Below, piece by piece: positions 37,221 through 45,917 of a stretch of 64,000 bases of DNA. The translations under genes and the position numbers were made by a program. Numbering within the stretch: the stretch's first letter is position 1; the number at the start of each line of letters is the position of its first letter. The notes under the pieces were generated by a model. The model was not told where the DNA came from. It was given only the letters and a program-made list of their open reading frames with translations, and made no database searches. Source of the stretch: Roseivirga sp. UBA6061 (GTDB lineage: Bacteria > Bacteroidota > Bacteroidia > Cytophagales > Cyclobacteriaceae); NCBI GenBank assembly GCA_002427745.1, contig DIYF01000128.1:1-64000 (forward strand). Reading direction: 5' to 3'.

Positions 37221-37760
37221 TCAACCTTCTATTAAGCTGAAAGTAGTGGTATTGTCAGGGTGATCTTCTATGTTCCCGGAGATTATTAAAAGGTTATTCT
37301 TTTCCAGAGCCTCTTTGCTTGAAATAACCGCTGCTTTCTGGTCGTGACTGTTTCTCAGTTCATCAATGGCTCCCGCTGTACTGGCACTTGAGATAAAGGT
37401 AATATGATGGTATTTAGAGAAAAAGCCCTGGGTCTCTTTGATTGCCATTGGGTGAGAGTAGATCTTTCTGATACTCTTGATTGTATTGGGGGCAGCACTT
37501 CCCAGGTACAAATGCACCGGAAGTTCAAATTGCTCCTTCACGTTAAAACCATAGTTTTTGATCCTGTCAAGATTATTGCTCACCAGACCTGAGGTGCTGT
37601 TGCGGATAGCAATGAGGGCTTTTTTAACTTTTCCCTCTTTCAGTGCTGCAAAAATTTCGTCAAAGGAATTGAAGAAAGTGTAAGACAGGTGTGGAATGTA
37701 GCGTCTGCGCGCTATATCATGATAGGTGTTTTCCGGTCCCAGCAGGCCTAAGTCAGTCAT
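37221..37760 (-). CDS. Divergent, ACT-less prephenate dehydratase-like protein
   Basis: 179 residues matching the catalytic domain of prephenate dehydratase throughout: LLGPENTYHDIA near 6-17, NSTSGLVSNNLDRI, IYSHPMAIKETQGFF near 100-114, SSASTAGAIDEL near 124, and NIEDHPDN-TTTF at 163-174. Two usually invariant points differ: the P-I-E-N-S motif reads AIRNS and the catalytic T-R-F motif reads TTF (T173 for Arg). No regulatory ACT domain is present. Its start overlaps the stop of AroF paralogue 2 by 4 bp. It could be a weakly active enzyme, a regulator or a diverged relic. Confidence 0.72.
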   Translation of the reverse strand: MTDLGLLGPENTYHDIARRRYIPHLSYTFFNSFDEIFAALKEGKVKKALIAIRNSTSGLVSNNLDRIKNYGFNVKEQFELPVHLYLGSAAPNTIKSIRKIYSHPMAIKETQGFFSKYHHITFISSASTAGAIDELRNSHDQKAAVISSKEALEKNNLLIISGNIEDHPDNTTTFSLIEG

Positions 37761-38860
37761 ATATTCAGGTCGATTTCTTCGTCTTCTTGATTAAAGATAC
37801 GTGTTTGTGCTTTAACGGACTGCTGATGAATTTGTCTATATAATTCCATAGTAAATTCCGGATCGAGCTTCATGGCCTCTCCCCATTTGGGCCTGGACTT
37901 GAAAATTTCCTTCCAGCGGCTGATCTGAAAGATGGCCACATTGTTCTCTTTTTTATAATCGCCTATGCGGGAGACCAGGCTCATTCTGGTGGCAATAGCT
38001 TCCAGAATTTCCCTGTCTACCTGGTCTATCTGCTCGCGGATGGTTGCCAGTTCATCCTTGATTTGCTCATTGGAAAATGAGGAAGAGCGAAGCTCGAGGC
38101 TGTTCAGAATCTGCTTCAGACGTGCGGGGCTGACCTGTTGTCTGGCGTCACTCAGAGCAGCATCGGGATTACAATGAGATTCAATCATCAATCCGTCATA
38201 ATTGAGGTCCAGAGCGCGTTGTGCTACCTCCTGTATCAGCTCCCTGTCTCCTGCTATGTGGCTCGGGTCACAAATCAGCGGCAGGTCCGGTAATTCACTT
38301 TTGAGCTCCAGGGGGATCTGCCAGAAAGGAGGGTTCCGGTATTTGGTCTCCTGGAAGGAGTGGAAGCCCCTGTGGATAGCACCCAGTTTGGTGATGCCCA
38401 CTTTGGAAAAGCGTTCGATGGCTCCTTTCCATAAGGCCAGGTCAGGATTAATGGGGTTCTTGATAAAAATGGCCACGTCCTTTCCTTTTACAGCATCTGC
38501 TATTTGCTGTACATTAAAGGGGTTGACGGTGGTTCTGGCGCCAATCCATAAGAGTTTAATCCCATGGCTGAGCGCTGCCTCCACATGTGCGGCAGTAGCG
38601 ACTTCTGTGGCAAAGCTTAAGGGATGCGTTTTACTAACTTCATCTACCCAGTCCAGGGCTCTGGCACCATTGCCTTCGAAGCTTCCCGGTCGTGTGCGGG
38701 GTTTCCAGATGCCTCCGCGAATAAAATTCACAGGAAGCCCTGCAAAACCCGCTACGGTTTCTGAAAACTGTTGCTCACTTTCTACACTGCAGGGCCCTGC
38801 AATCAACAGGGGTTTCTTAAAACCTGCAACCCAACTATCTAATGGCTCAATATGCATCAA
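37757..38860 (-). CDS. DAHP synthase fused to chorismate mutase (paralogue 2)
   Basis: 367 residues with the same two-domain plan as the gene at 35906-37000: LLIAGPCSVESEQQ, FIRGGIWKPRTRPGSFEG, WIGARTTVNPFNVQQ, IFIKNPINPD, CDPSHIAG, then AroQ chorismate mutase (REQIDQVDREILEAIATRM, IGDYKKENNVAIFQISRW). It is first in a two-gene unit with the PDT-like protein. The 90 bp to the divergent proline dehydrogenase gene have no room for a leader peptide and terminator, so unlike paralogue 1 it is not attenuated in that way. The two copies probably differ in regulation. Confidence 0.92.
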   Translation of the reverse strand: MMHIEPLDSWVAGFKKPLLIAGPCSVESEQQFSETVAGFAGLPVNFIRGGIWKPRTRPGSFEGNGARALDWVDEVSKTHPLSFATEVATAAHVEAALSHGIKLLWIGARTTVNPFNVQQIADAVKGKDVAIFIKNPINPDLALWKGAIERFSKVGITKLGAIHRGFHSFQETKYRNPPFWQIPLELKSELPDLPLICDPSHIAGDRELIQEVAQRALDLNYDGLMIESHCNPDAALSDARQQVSPARLKQILNSLELRSSSFSNEQIKDELATIREQIDQVDREILEAIATRMSLVSRIGDYKKENNVAIFQISRWKEIFKSRPKWGEAMKLDPEFTMELYRQIHQQSVKAQTRIFNQEDEEIDLNI

Positions 38861-38913
38861 TTCAAACGTTTGATATAGGGGATAACAATCCTTTTACAGA
38901 TCGGGTTTGTTAT

Positions 38914-38921
38914 TATATTTG
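38914..38921 (+). promoter_or_regulatory. -7 promoter box of the proline dehydrogenase gene
   Basis: TATATTTG fits TAnnTTTG 29 bp before the ATG at 38951; the -33 TTG is not evident. Confidence 0.4.
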
Positions 38922-38950
38922 CTCCGAATTTATCAATCATAGAAATAAGA

Positions 38951-40117
38951 ATGCCGGTCGATTTTAATAACCTCGAAATAGCTTTTGCTGCTAAAAATGA
39001 CAAGGCATTAAAAAAGACGCATTTCGTCTTTTCTACCATGAAAAGCAATGCCCTGGTCAAGGCCGGAACAACGCTGACAAAGTTAGCATTAAAATCAGGT
39101 CTGCCGGTAAAAGGCATTATCAAGCGTACCCTTTTTGATATATTCTGTGGCGGAGAAACGATTGAGGAGTGTGTAAGAACGGCTGCCCAGATGCAAAAAT
39201 TCAGGGTAGGTGCTATTCTCGACTACTCAGTGGAGGGTGAAAAGACGGAAACAGGTTTTGACAGTACCTGTGCCGAGGTAATCAGAACCATAGAGCGTGC
39301 CGGCAAGTCTGACAATATGCCTTTTGCTGCCTTTAAGATTACAGGGGTGGGCGCTTTTGATCTGCTGGCTAAAATTCATGCCGGCAAAGAGCTGACGGCT
39401 GAAGAGCAGGCTGCTTATAAGAGAGTAGAGGAAAGAGTGGCCCGTATTTGTGCTAAGGCAGCGGAGGTGGATGTGCCTGTTTTAATTGATGCAGAAGAGA
39501 CCTGGATTCAAAAGCCAATTGATGACCTGACCATCGCGATGATGGAAAAGTATAACCAGGGCAGGGCTTTGGTTTACTATACTTTTCAGATGTACTGCCA
39601 CAGTATGCTGGAGAACCTCAGGCAACTGCATGGCCTGGCCTCAGAGAAAGGCTATGTATTGGGTGCAAAGCTTGTAAGAGGTGCTTACATGGAGAAGGAA
39701 AGAGCACGTTCTGTAGACTTACACTATACTGATCCTATACAACCCGACAAAGCCAGTACTGACCGTGATTTTAATGAGGGGCTCGTTTATTGTGTGAGTA
39801 ATGTCGCGGAGATCAATCTGTTTGCCGGCTCACATAATGAAGCCAGTAATCTGAAGCTGGCAGAGCTCATTACTGAGCATGGCCTGAATGCCGATGACAA
39901 ACGCGTGAGCTTTGGTCAGCTTTATGGTATGAGCGATAACATTTCTTACAACCTGGCGGATGCCGGCTACAATGTGGCCAAGTATGTGCCTTATGGCCCG
40001 ATAAAGGCTTCTATGCCTTATCTTTTCAGAAGGGCTGAAGAAAACACTTCCGTCAAGGGGCAAAGCAGCAGAGAGCTCACGTTGATCGAGCGTGAGATTG
40101 CCAGAAGAAAGTCTTAA
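38951..40117 (+). CDS. Proline dehydrogenase
   Basis: 388 residues of the monofunctional ProDH (PutA-like FAD barrel) family. Blocks: LIDAEETWIQKPIDDLT near 177-193, GAKLVRGAYMEKERA near 238-252, and late YGMSDNISYNLADAGYNVAKYVPYGPIKASMPYLFRRAEEN near 325-365, where the paired arginines bind proline's carboxylate. It oxidises proline to pyrroline-5-carboxylate, feeding electrons to quinones. It lies divergent to the aro gene and convergent with the M56 gene, 2 bp away. Confidence 0.93.
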   Translation: MPVDFNNLEIAFAAKNDKALKKTHFVFSTMKSNALVKAGTTLTKLALKSGLPVKGIIKRTLFDIFCGGETIEECVRTAAQMQKFRVGAILDYSVEGEKTETGFDSTCAEVIRTIERAGKSDNMPFAAFKITGVGAFDLLAKIHAGKELTAEEQAAYKRVEERVARICAKAAEVDVPVLIDAEETWIQKPIDDLTIAMMEKYNQGRALVYYTFQMYCHSMLENLRQLHGLASEKGYVLGAKLVRGAYMEKERARSVDLHYTDPIQPDKASTDRDFNEGLVYCVSNVAEINLFAGSHNEASNLKLAELITEHGLNADDKRVSFGQLYGMSDNISYNLADAGYNVAKYVPYGPIKASMPYLFRRAEENTSVKGQSSRELTLIEREIARRKS

Positions 40118-40119
40118 CC

Positions 40120-41319
40120 CTACCGTTTCGGCTCCAGTTTTACTTTGCCGGTTTTCTTATAGTCATTTCGGGCTATCTCCAGACTTTTGTAACCAATAGC
40201 TGTATAGGTAATCAAGGTATCTTTGGGGGTTGAAGGCAGGTTGTAAAAACCCTCTTCGTCTGGCGATGCACTTTTTCCGGATGGCAATGACCGAATTTTG
40301 GCATTGATGATGGGTTCGTTCGTTTTTGCATCTTTTAACGACCCTCTGATGGTAGAAGGGCTTAGTAGAGCTAATGGAGAATTGGGGTACTTGTTCTGTT
40401 TTTCCAGTATCTCTTTGAGTTCGTCAATGGAGTTCTTGAGTTCTGCCAGCGTGATTTCATCTGAAGATTCTGACCTTGTCTGATCTGTGCAACTGACGGT
40501 AGCGAACAAAATGGCAATGAGCGGAAGGGCGAAGGCGGGTTTTATCTTTTTCATAAGGCCGGCTTTATGTTTTTGAAGCATTTGAATTCGTTTTTCTATC
40601 GGGGCTTGTGTGAAAGCACTGGTAATGGGAAAGCCTTGTACATCGAGGCTGTGATGAATCAGGGTTCTTTTGTATTCTTCTGGTGTTGAGCCCATCGCCA
40701 CTGCGTCTGCGATGTATTCATGCTGTATCTTCAATGATCTGTGGAAGGCATACATGACCGGGTGAAACCAGAATACACATTTCAGTAATTCGACAAGAAG
40801 CAAATCAAGACTGTGAAGGCCCCGGGCATGGGCTTTTTCATGTTCCAGGATGGTGTGAATAGCGCTGCTGTAACCCAGATGAACAGGAAGAAATACATAA
40901 TTGAAAAAGCTAAATACCTGCCTCTTGTTGGTGTAGATGAGCACCAGATCATTTCTTTTCTGCCGTTGCTTCCCCTTTACAGACCTGTATATACGGATGA
41001 TTCTAAAGACCAGCCACAGTAGCGAACCACTGAAACCCAGTACATACAGGCTAAATACAAGGTTAAAAGAGGTGGGCGTAGACTCAGGAGCATTGGAGGA
41101 GGCCTCGGGTGTACCGGCCGGCACCTGTAAATAGCTGATTGATTCTATCGGTAAAGGCGTTACGGATATTTCCAGCAATGGCAGGGTGATCGATAAAAAG
41201 AGTGATGCCAGCAGGAAGCAGCGATTGATCGAAAGCAGCTTTTCTCTTGACAAGACCAGCCAGTAAAAGAGGTATAACACGAGCAGGCATACTGAGGCCT
41301 CTGCCAGATAGCTAATCAT
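40120..41319 (-). CDS. M56 (BlaR1-type) membrane metallopeptidase, copy 2
   Basis: 399 residues: transmembrane helices near 5-22, 35-52, 90-110 and 260-275, zinc motif HEKAH near 164 and distal EYIADAV near 210. The C-terminus (about 325-399) is a carboxypeptidase-regulatory-like beta domain, not a penicillin-binding sensor. In BlaR1 systems the peptidase inactivates the repressor BlaI. This copy lies downstream of a lipoprotein and the first M56 gene, so it probably belongs to the same regulatory cluster. Confidence 0.85.
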   Translation of the reverse strand: MISYLAEASVCLLVLYLFYWLVLSREKLLSINRCFLLASLFLSITLPLLEISVTPLPIESISYLQVPAGTPEASSNAPESTPTSFNLVFSLYVLGFSGSLLWLVFRIIRIYRSVKGKQRQKRNDLVLIYTNKRQVFSFFNYVFLPVHLGYSSAIHTILEHEKAHARGLHSLDLLLVELLKCVFWFHPVMYAFHRSLKIQHEYIADAVAMGSTPEEYKRTLIHHSLDVQGFPITSAFTQAPIEKRIQMLQKHKAGLMKKIKPAFALPLIAILFATVSCTDQTRSESSDEITLAELKNSIDELKEILEKQNKYPNSPLALLSPSTIRGSLKDAKTNEPIINAKIRSLPSGKSASPDEEGFYNLPSTPKDTLITYTAIGYKSLEIARNDYKKTGKVKLEPKR

Positions 41320-41378
41320 CTTTTTTAAAATTTGGGTGAGCCCGGTAGACCCACCCGATCGAGCGATATGAAGAATTT

Positions 41379-41756
41379 TTAGTCATTTCCTGTGTGTCTC
41401 AGGGAGACATTCACCACTGTATATTTTTTGCCTGACAAATTGATGAAGCTTTGAAAGTCGTCTTTGCTAAATGTCATGGCGGTATCCGTTTTAGCGAGCG
41501 CAAGTGTGTATTCTCCATACTCATTGGTCATGGTTTCCTTGCGCGATGGGAGGGACATGACTATTACATTATTCAGTCCTTTTCCGGTTTCACTGGCTTG
41601 TACCCTACCTTTTATCTGGTTGGAAGCCTCTATGGCAGTGTTTCGGGCGGTTTCTGACTCAGGAGTAAGCGGGGTTTCGGGGTTCTCTGAGCAACTTACC
41701 ACGATGAAGAGTACTGCAAGCAGAGGTATGGCGATTATCAGCTTTAGTTTTTTCAT
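41379..41756 (-). CDS. Lipoprotein resembling the C-terminal part of the M56 proteins
   Basis: 125 residues from ATG 41756. A signal peptide ends at lipobox VVSC22, followed by a small carboxypeptidase-regulatory-like domain (QIKGRVQASETGKGLNNVIV, TNEYGEYTLAL). Its first 25 residues (MKKLKLIIAIPLLAVLFIVV) are very similar to an internal stretch of M56 copy 2 (MKKIKPAFALPLIAILFATV) and M56 copy 1 (MKKLRLLWSLPLTFLLTLLL). It therefore looks like the C-terminal half of such a protein set free, by duplication or fission. The longer frame to 41783 adds nine polar residues and is not preferred. Confidence 0.75.
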   Translation of the reverse strand: MKKLKLIIAIPLLAVLFIVVSCSENPETPLTPESETARNTAIEASNQIKGRVQASETGKGLNNVIVMSLPSRKETMTNEYGEYTLALAKTDTAMTFSKDDFQSFINLSGKKYTVVNVSLRHTGND

Positions 41757-41867
41757 AGGATTTAGGTTTGTTTCGTTAGTCATTTTCTTTGCGTTCTAAG
41801 GTCTGTCAGTGGCCGAATATGCCTGGACCTTGTTTTCTGACTATAAGGTTGCCCTGGTACAGGCACT

Positions 41868-43055
41868 TTAGTCATTGCCGTCATTTCCGGAAGCAATCTC
41901 CTTACGCAGATTTACATTAATCACATCCTGACCTTTGTAGGGTACAACCATACTTTCATAGCCTTTTTTGCGGAAGACAATCAGCGAGTCTGACTTACCC
42001 ATACCAAGGCCGTAATTACCTTCTGTATTGGTCATGGTACCGGTATAGCGGTTGTTTGCATTTTTGAGCTCCTTGTTACGTGAGTTCAGGATGAAGATGG
42101 TCACATTAGACAGCATTTCACCGAGCTCCCCGTCACGTACATTGCCTTTGACAAGCTTCAGGTCTGATCGAACTTCGAATTCAACATCAAGTGTTTGAGC
42201 CTGAGCTTGGTGATCAACACCCAGTAAAAGGGTCAACAAGAACGTGAGAGGTAGAGACCAGAGTAATCTAAGTTTTTTCATTGTAGTTGGATTTAAGTGG
42301 TTAATCATGTTTAATCGTTTTTCCACCGGGTGCTCCGCAAAGGAATGGGTGAGTGAAAACCCGGACTGCTCAAGGCTATGCCTTACTAAAAGGTCAGCAT
42401 AGGTTTTTTTGCCGCATTTACCTGATACTGCTTCATCAGCAATGTATTCGTGCTGGAGTTTTAAGGCTCTGGTATACAGATAGATTAAGGGGTTAAACCA
42501 GAGCAGAGCACTTATCAGCTGGGTGAAAATCAGGTCAAGGGAATGTCGGTCTCGTGCATGCTTTTCTTCATGCCTGAGTATGGATTGAGTTTCGAAAGAT
42601 GCTTTATCCAGCCCCTCCGGAATGAACATGTATTTAAAAAAGGAGGAAACGGGGCGGTCATCCGGAACATAGATATGCCAGACCCTGCCAAACTTCTTTC
42701 GTGGATATTTCCTGATAGTGTTCAGAACACTGAGGATCCTCAGTAGCAAGGCGATTAAGGTAATGGCTACTCCTGTGAGATAGACCAGCAGGACAGGGTT
42801 TATTCGGTTTGAAGATTGCACCTGTGCTGCTACCTCACCGGTAGAGACGCTGATATAGTCGGGTATGTCGGGGCTTATGCCTGATTCTAACTCGTAAAGG
42901 GAGAGGTCAAGCAATGGAATGCCAAGGCTTAATACCAGGGTGAGCAGAAGATAAGCCCTGTTGAAGTTCAGCAGCTTTAATTTTGAGAGGCCGAACCAGT
43001 AGCAGGCATAAAAAGCTGCCAGGCACACCGATACTTCAATCAGATAATTAATCAT
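41868..43055 (-). CDS. M56 (BlaR1-type) membrane metallopeptidase, copy 1
   Basis: 395 residues: helices near 4-20, 33-52 and 88-108, zinc motif HEEKH near 162, ALKLQHEYIADEAV near 206-219, another hydrophobic segment near 270-285, and a C-terminal carboxypeptidase-regulatory-like domain (KLVKGNVRDGELGEMLSNVT). It overlaps the BlaI gene by 8 bp, the standard arrangement of signal-responsive BlaI/M56 pairs. The signal is unknown; no beta-lactamase gene is present. Confidence 0.88.
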   Translation of the reverse strand: MINYLIEVSVCLAAFYACYWFGLSKLKLLNFNRAYLLLTLVLSLGIPLLDLSLYELESGISPDIPDYISVSTGEVAAQVQSSNRINPVLLVYLTGVAITLIALLLRILSVLNTIRKYPRKKFGRVWHIYVPDDRPVSSFFKYMFIPEGLDKASFETQSILRHEEKHARDRHSLDLIFTQLISALLWFNPLIYLYTRALKLQHEYIADEAVSGKCGKKTYADLLVRHSLEQSGFSLTHSFAEHPVEKRLNMINHLNPTTMKKLRLLWSLPLTFLLTLLLGVDHQAQAQTLDVEFEVRSDLKLVKGNVRDGELGEMLSNVTIFILNSRNKELKNANNRYTGTMTNTEGNYGLGMGKSDSLIVFRKKGYESMVVPYKGQDVINVNLRKEIASGNDGND

Positions 43056-43407
43056 CTTTCCTGAGTTTCTTAAGTAAGTTTTCCACCTGACTCACACTCA
43101 GCTCTTTCTCTTCTACCATAAAGGAGAGCAGGTTTTCAGAAGAGCCGTTGAAGTATTTTGAGAGCAGATTGGTGATGTTTTTCTTACCGTAATCCCGCTT
43201 GGCTACAGCGGCAGAGTAGATGTATACATTGCCCACTTTCCTTCTTTGAACAAAGCCCTTGGTCTCAAGTATTTTCAAAAAAGTACCCACGGTATTGTAG
43301 GCAGGTTTTGGTTCCGGCAGGTCTTCCACAATCTCTTTGATAAAGCATTCCTGCAGCTTCCAGATTACCTGCATTATCTGTTCTTCAGCTTTTGTTAGTT
43401 CCTTCAT
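43048..43407 (-). CDS. BlaI/MecI-family repressor
   Basis: 119 residues with the family's winged-helix DNA-binding domain (about 1-75: LTKAEEQIMQVIWKLQEC, PAYNTVGTFLKILETKGFVQ) and a C-terminal dimerisation helix bundle. It would bind the twin dyads at 43418-43453 just upstream of its own start and be inactivated by the M56 protease encoded next. Confidence 0.92.
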   Translation of the reverse strand: MKELTKAEEQIMQVIWKLQECFIKEIVEDLPEPKPAYNTVGTFLKILETKGFVQRRKVGNVYIYSAAVAKRDYGKKNITNLLSKYFNGSSENLLSFMVEEKELSVSQVENLLKKLRKDD

Positions 43408-43417
43408 GAATCAATAT

Positions 43418-43453
43418 TCCTAAAAACTTAGGAGTATTCCTAAATTTTTAGGA
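43418..43453. promoter_or_regulatory. Twin BlaI-type operator dyads
   Basis: Two dyads with the same layout, TCCTAA-N4-TTAGGA, at 43418-43433 and 43438-43453; centres are exactly 20 bp apart, i.e. two helical turns. They lie 10 bp upstream of the BlaI start, where the repressor would bind and autoregulate. The second is 95 bp from lysS and could also influence it. Confidence 0.82.
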
Positions 43454-43517
43454 ATAAGTTTTCTGAATAGTTGTCAGCTGATATGTTTTTGCTGTTTACA
43501 TAGTGTTCCTGAATCAT

Positions 43518-43525
43518 TAACTTTG
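43518..43525 (+). promoter_or_regulatory. -7 promoter box of lysS
   Basis: TAACTTTG fits TAnnTTTG, 22 bp before the lysS ATG; a TTG lies 26 nt upstream, longer than usual. Confidence 0.5.
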
Positions 43526-43547
43526 CGCTCTTAAATTTTAGAGCATC

Positions 43548-45254
43548 ATGCAGAAATTAAGCGAGCAGGAGATACAGCGCAGGGAGCAAAGACAGCAGCT
43601 TCTGGATTTGAATATCAATCCGTATCCGTCTGAAACCTATGAAGTGAACCACTTCAGCAAGGAGATTAAGGATGGGTTCGAAGCCGATCCTGAACGCTAT
43701 AAACAGGTAAAGCTTGCAGGTAGACTCATGAGCAGACGTATCCAGGGGTCCGCGGCATTTGCGGAGTTGCAGGATGCAGAAGGGCGTATCCAGATTTATC
43801 TTCGAAGAGATGATGTTTGCCCGGGTGATGATAAAACACTTTACAATACTGTTTTCAAAAAAATACTTGGTATTGGGGACATCATTGGGGTAGAAGGTTA
43901 TGTCTTCAAAACCCAGGTGGGTGAGATTTCAGTGCATGTGACTGGGTTAACTGTGTTAACAAAATCACTTAAACCATTGCCTCTTCCTAAGACAGATGCA
44001 GACGGTGTAGTGCACGATGCATTTACTGACCCGGAGAAGAGGTATCGTCAGCGTTATGCGGATCTTGTTGTGAATCCTCATGTGAAAGATACTTTCGTAA
44101 AGCGTACGAAGATGGTAAACTCTATGCGTCAGTTCCTGGCCGACAGAGATTACCTGGAGGTGGAAACGCCCATTCTGCAACCACTGTATGGTGGTGCTGC
44201 GGCACGTCCGTTTAAGACGCATCACAACACCCTGGATATGACGCTTTACATGCGTATTGCCAACGAGCTCTATTTGAAAAGGCTGATTGTTGGTGGCTTT
44301 GATGGAGTTTTTGAATTCTCGAAAGACTTCCGCAATGAGGGAATGTCTCGTTTCCATAACCCGGAATTTACCCAGGTAGAACTCTATGTTGCTTATAAGG
44401 ACTATGAGTGGATGATGAACCTGGTGGAGGAAATGATTGAGAAAGTGGCGATTGATCTGCACGGAACCACTAAGGTACAGGTAGGGGAGAATGTGATCGA
44501 CTTTCAGAGGCCCTGGAAGCGTTTTACCATGTTTGAGGCAATCGAGCATTTCACAGGCATCGATATTTCAGAGATGAATGAGGAGGAGCTGAGAAAAACA
44601 GCTACCGAACTGAATGTAGAGATTGATGACTCTATGGGTAAGGGCAAGCTTATTGATGAGATTTTCGGTGAGCACTGTGAGCCCAAACTCATTCAGCCTA
44701 CTTATATCACAGATTATCCGGTGGAAATGTCTCCCCTGGCTAAGAAGCACCGATCAAAAGAAGGTCTGGTAGAGCGCTTTGAGGCCATCTGTAATGGTAA
44801 AGAGATTTGTAATGCCTTCTCTGAGCTGAACGACCCGATTGATCAGCGTCAGCGCTTTGAAGAGCAGCTTGAGTTGGGTAAGAGAGGAGATGATGAGGCT
44901 ATGGTGCTGGATGAGGATTTCCTGCGTGCTCTCGAGTACGGTATGCCACCAACCGCTGGTTTGGGTATCGGTATCGATCGTCTTTCAATGATTATGACCA
45001 ACTCCAACTCTATCCAGGATGTGCTTTTCTTCCCTCAGATGAAGCCGGAGAAGAAGGCTGTGGAAGTATCTGACGAGGCAGCGGGAGTTTTAGCTTCTCT
45101 TAGAAAAGCAGGGAGAACTGAGCTGGCGTCTCTGAAAGAACAGGCCGGCCTGTCTAATAAGAAGTGGGACAAATCCATTAAGGAGCTTACGCAAAAAGGT
45201 CTGGCGAAAGTAGAAAAGAACGATGACGGACTTTTTGTTGAGATAACAGAATAG
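43548..45254 (+). CDS. lysS: Lysyl-tRNA synthetase (class II) with C-terminal extension
   Basis: 568 residues. An OB-fold anticodon domain (about 50-150) is followed by the class II core: motif 2 [20 protein letters not shown] near 262-281 and motif 3 [11 protein letters not shown] near 467. Typical LysRS ends soon after motif 3, about residue 500; here about 68 residues follow. The tail (about 505-568, including [20 protein letters not shown] and [19 protein letters not shown]) looks like a small winged-helix fold. The extension occurs in other Bacteroidota as I recall. It charges tRNA-Lys. Confidence 0.95.
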   Translation: MQKLSEQEIQRREQRQQLLDLNINPYPSETYEVNHFSKEIKDGFEADPERYKQVKLAGRLMSRRIQGSAAFAELQDAEGRIQIYLRRDDVCPGDDKTLYNTVFKKILGIGDIIGVEGYVFKTQVGEISVHVTGLTVLTKSLKPLPLPKTDADGVVHDAFTDPEKRYRQRYADLVVNPHVKDTFVKRTKMVNSMRQFLADRDYLEVETPILQPLYGGAAARPFKTHHNTLDMTLYMRIANELYLKRLIVGGFDGVFEFSKDFRNEGMSRFHNPEFTQVELYVAYKDYEWMMNLVEEMIEKVAIDLHGTTKVQVGENVIDFQRPWKRFTMFEAIEHFTGIDISEMNEEELRKTATELNVEIDDSMGKGKLIDEIFGEHCEPKLIQPTYITDYPVEMSPLAKKHRSKEGLVERFEAICNGKEICNAFSELNDPIDQRQRFEEQLELGKRGDDEAMVLDEDFLRALEYGMPPTAGLGIGIDRLSMIMTNSNSIQDVLFFPQMKPEKKAVEVSDEAAGVLASLRKAGRTELASLKEQAGLSNKKWDKSIKELTQKGLAKVEKNDDGLFVEITE

Positions 45255-45275
45255 AGTGGTTGCACTCAAACCCGG

Positions 45276-45316
45276 AAGCCTGAATGAATCATGTATTTGT
45301 TCAGGCTTCTTTTTTT
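45276..45316 (+). terminator. Intrinsic terminator after lysS
   Basis: A 9-bp stem AAGCCTGAA/TTCAGGCTT (45276-45284 with 45300-45308) is followed by CTTTTTTT. It overlaps the stop codon of the convergent gene by two bases. Confidence 0.85.
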
Positions 45317-45848
45317 ACTTCAGTATTTTGAAGCCGATCCCTGCCAGTGTCATCTGACGATTCCCTTCAATACTCGTCCATTTGGTTTCAGCAAATACAA
45401 AGAACCTGCTCATTATATCCGTTCTGAGCCCGGCTCCCAGATTTACTCCTGTGGCAGATTTTTCTTCAGCCAGACGAATGAACCGGATGGTTTGACAGCG
45501 TATGTCAGGGTCTGAGGAGATCATACGCCTTAATTCTACCAGACCGTAGGCCTGTATGCGCTTATTCAGAAAATAGTACTTACTCCCTATGTTGAGGTTT
45601 CTGAACCTGTAGAAGCAATTGGAGTTGGCAAAGGCATAGCTGGTATTGACAGCAAGCCGGGGAAATATCCTGTATTCAAGTTGTAGCTTAAAGCCGTTCG
45701 TTTTCGTATCCCGGGTGGAATTGTCTATCTGGTCACCGGCTCCTCCAAGATTAATGCCTGCTGCAAAATCCAGCTGACCAGGCTGCTGCGCCTGAAGCGC
45801 ACAACAGGAAAAAGCACAGATTGCCATGCACAGCATAAAAGACCTCAT
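45315..45848 (-). CDS. Putative outer-membrane protein
   Basis: 177 residues from ATG 45848, chosen because AAAGG lies 6 nt upstream and the signal peptide then begins at the N-terminus (a GTG at 45872 adds eight residues). After the signal (cut near LQAQ) come alternating strands (LDFAAGINLGG, FKLQLEYRIFPRLAVNTSYA) typical of a small beta-barrel, ending MTLAGIGFKILK. Function unknown. The gene converges with lysS. Confidence 0.65.
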   Translation of the reverse strand: MRSFMLCMAICAFSCCALQAQQPGQLDFAAGINLGGAGDQIDNSTRDTKTNGFKLQLEYRIFPRLAVNTSYAFANSNCFYRFRNLNIGSKYYFLNKRIQAYGLVELRRMISSDPDIRCQTIRFIRLAEEKSATGVNLGAGLRTDIMSRFFVFAETKWTSIEGNRQMTLAGIGFKILK

Positions 45849-45917
45849 AGTTACCTTTTTCTGTTTAGTCACTTTGCCAACCAGAAAGGTTGGACTGGTT
45901 ATGTTCTGAGTAGAATA

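Noticed and set aside
38861..38950. Attenuator for the second aroF paralogue
   Set aside because: Looked for a leader frame and terminator on the minus strand; only 90 bp, none found.
40120..43407. Beta-lactam resistance locus (BlaI/BlaR1)
   Set aside because: No beta-lactamase or PBP2a gene, and the M56 proteins lack the penicillin-sensor domain; a general stress or signal role is likelier.
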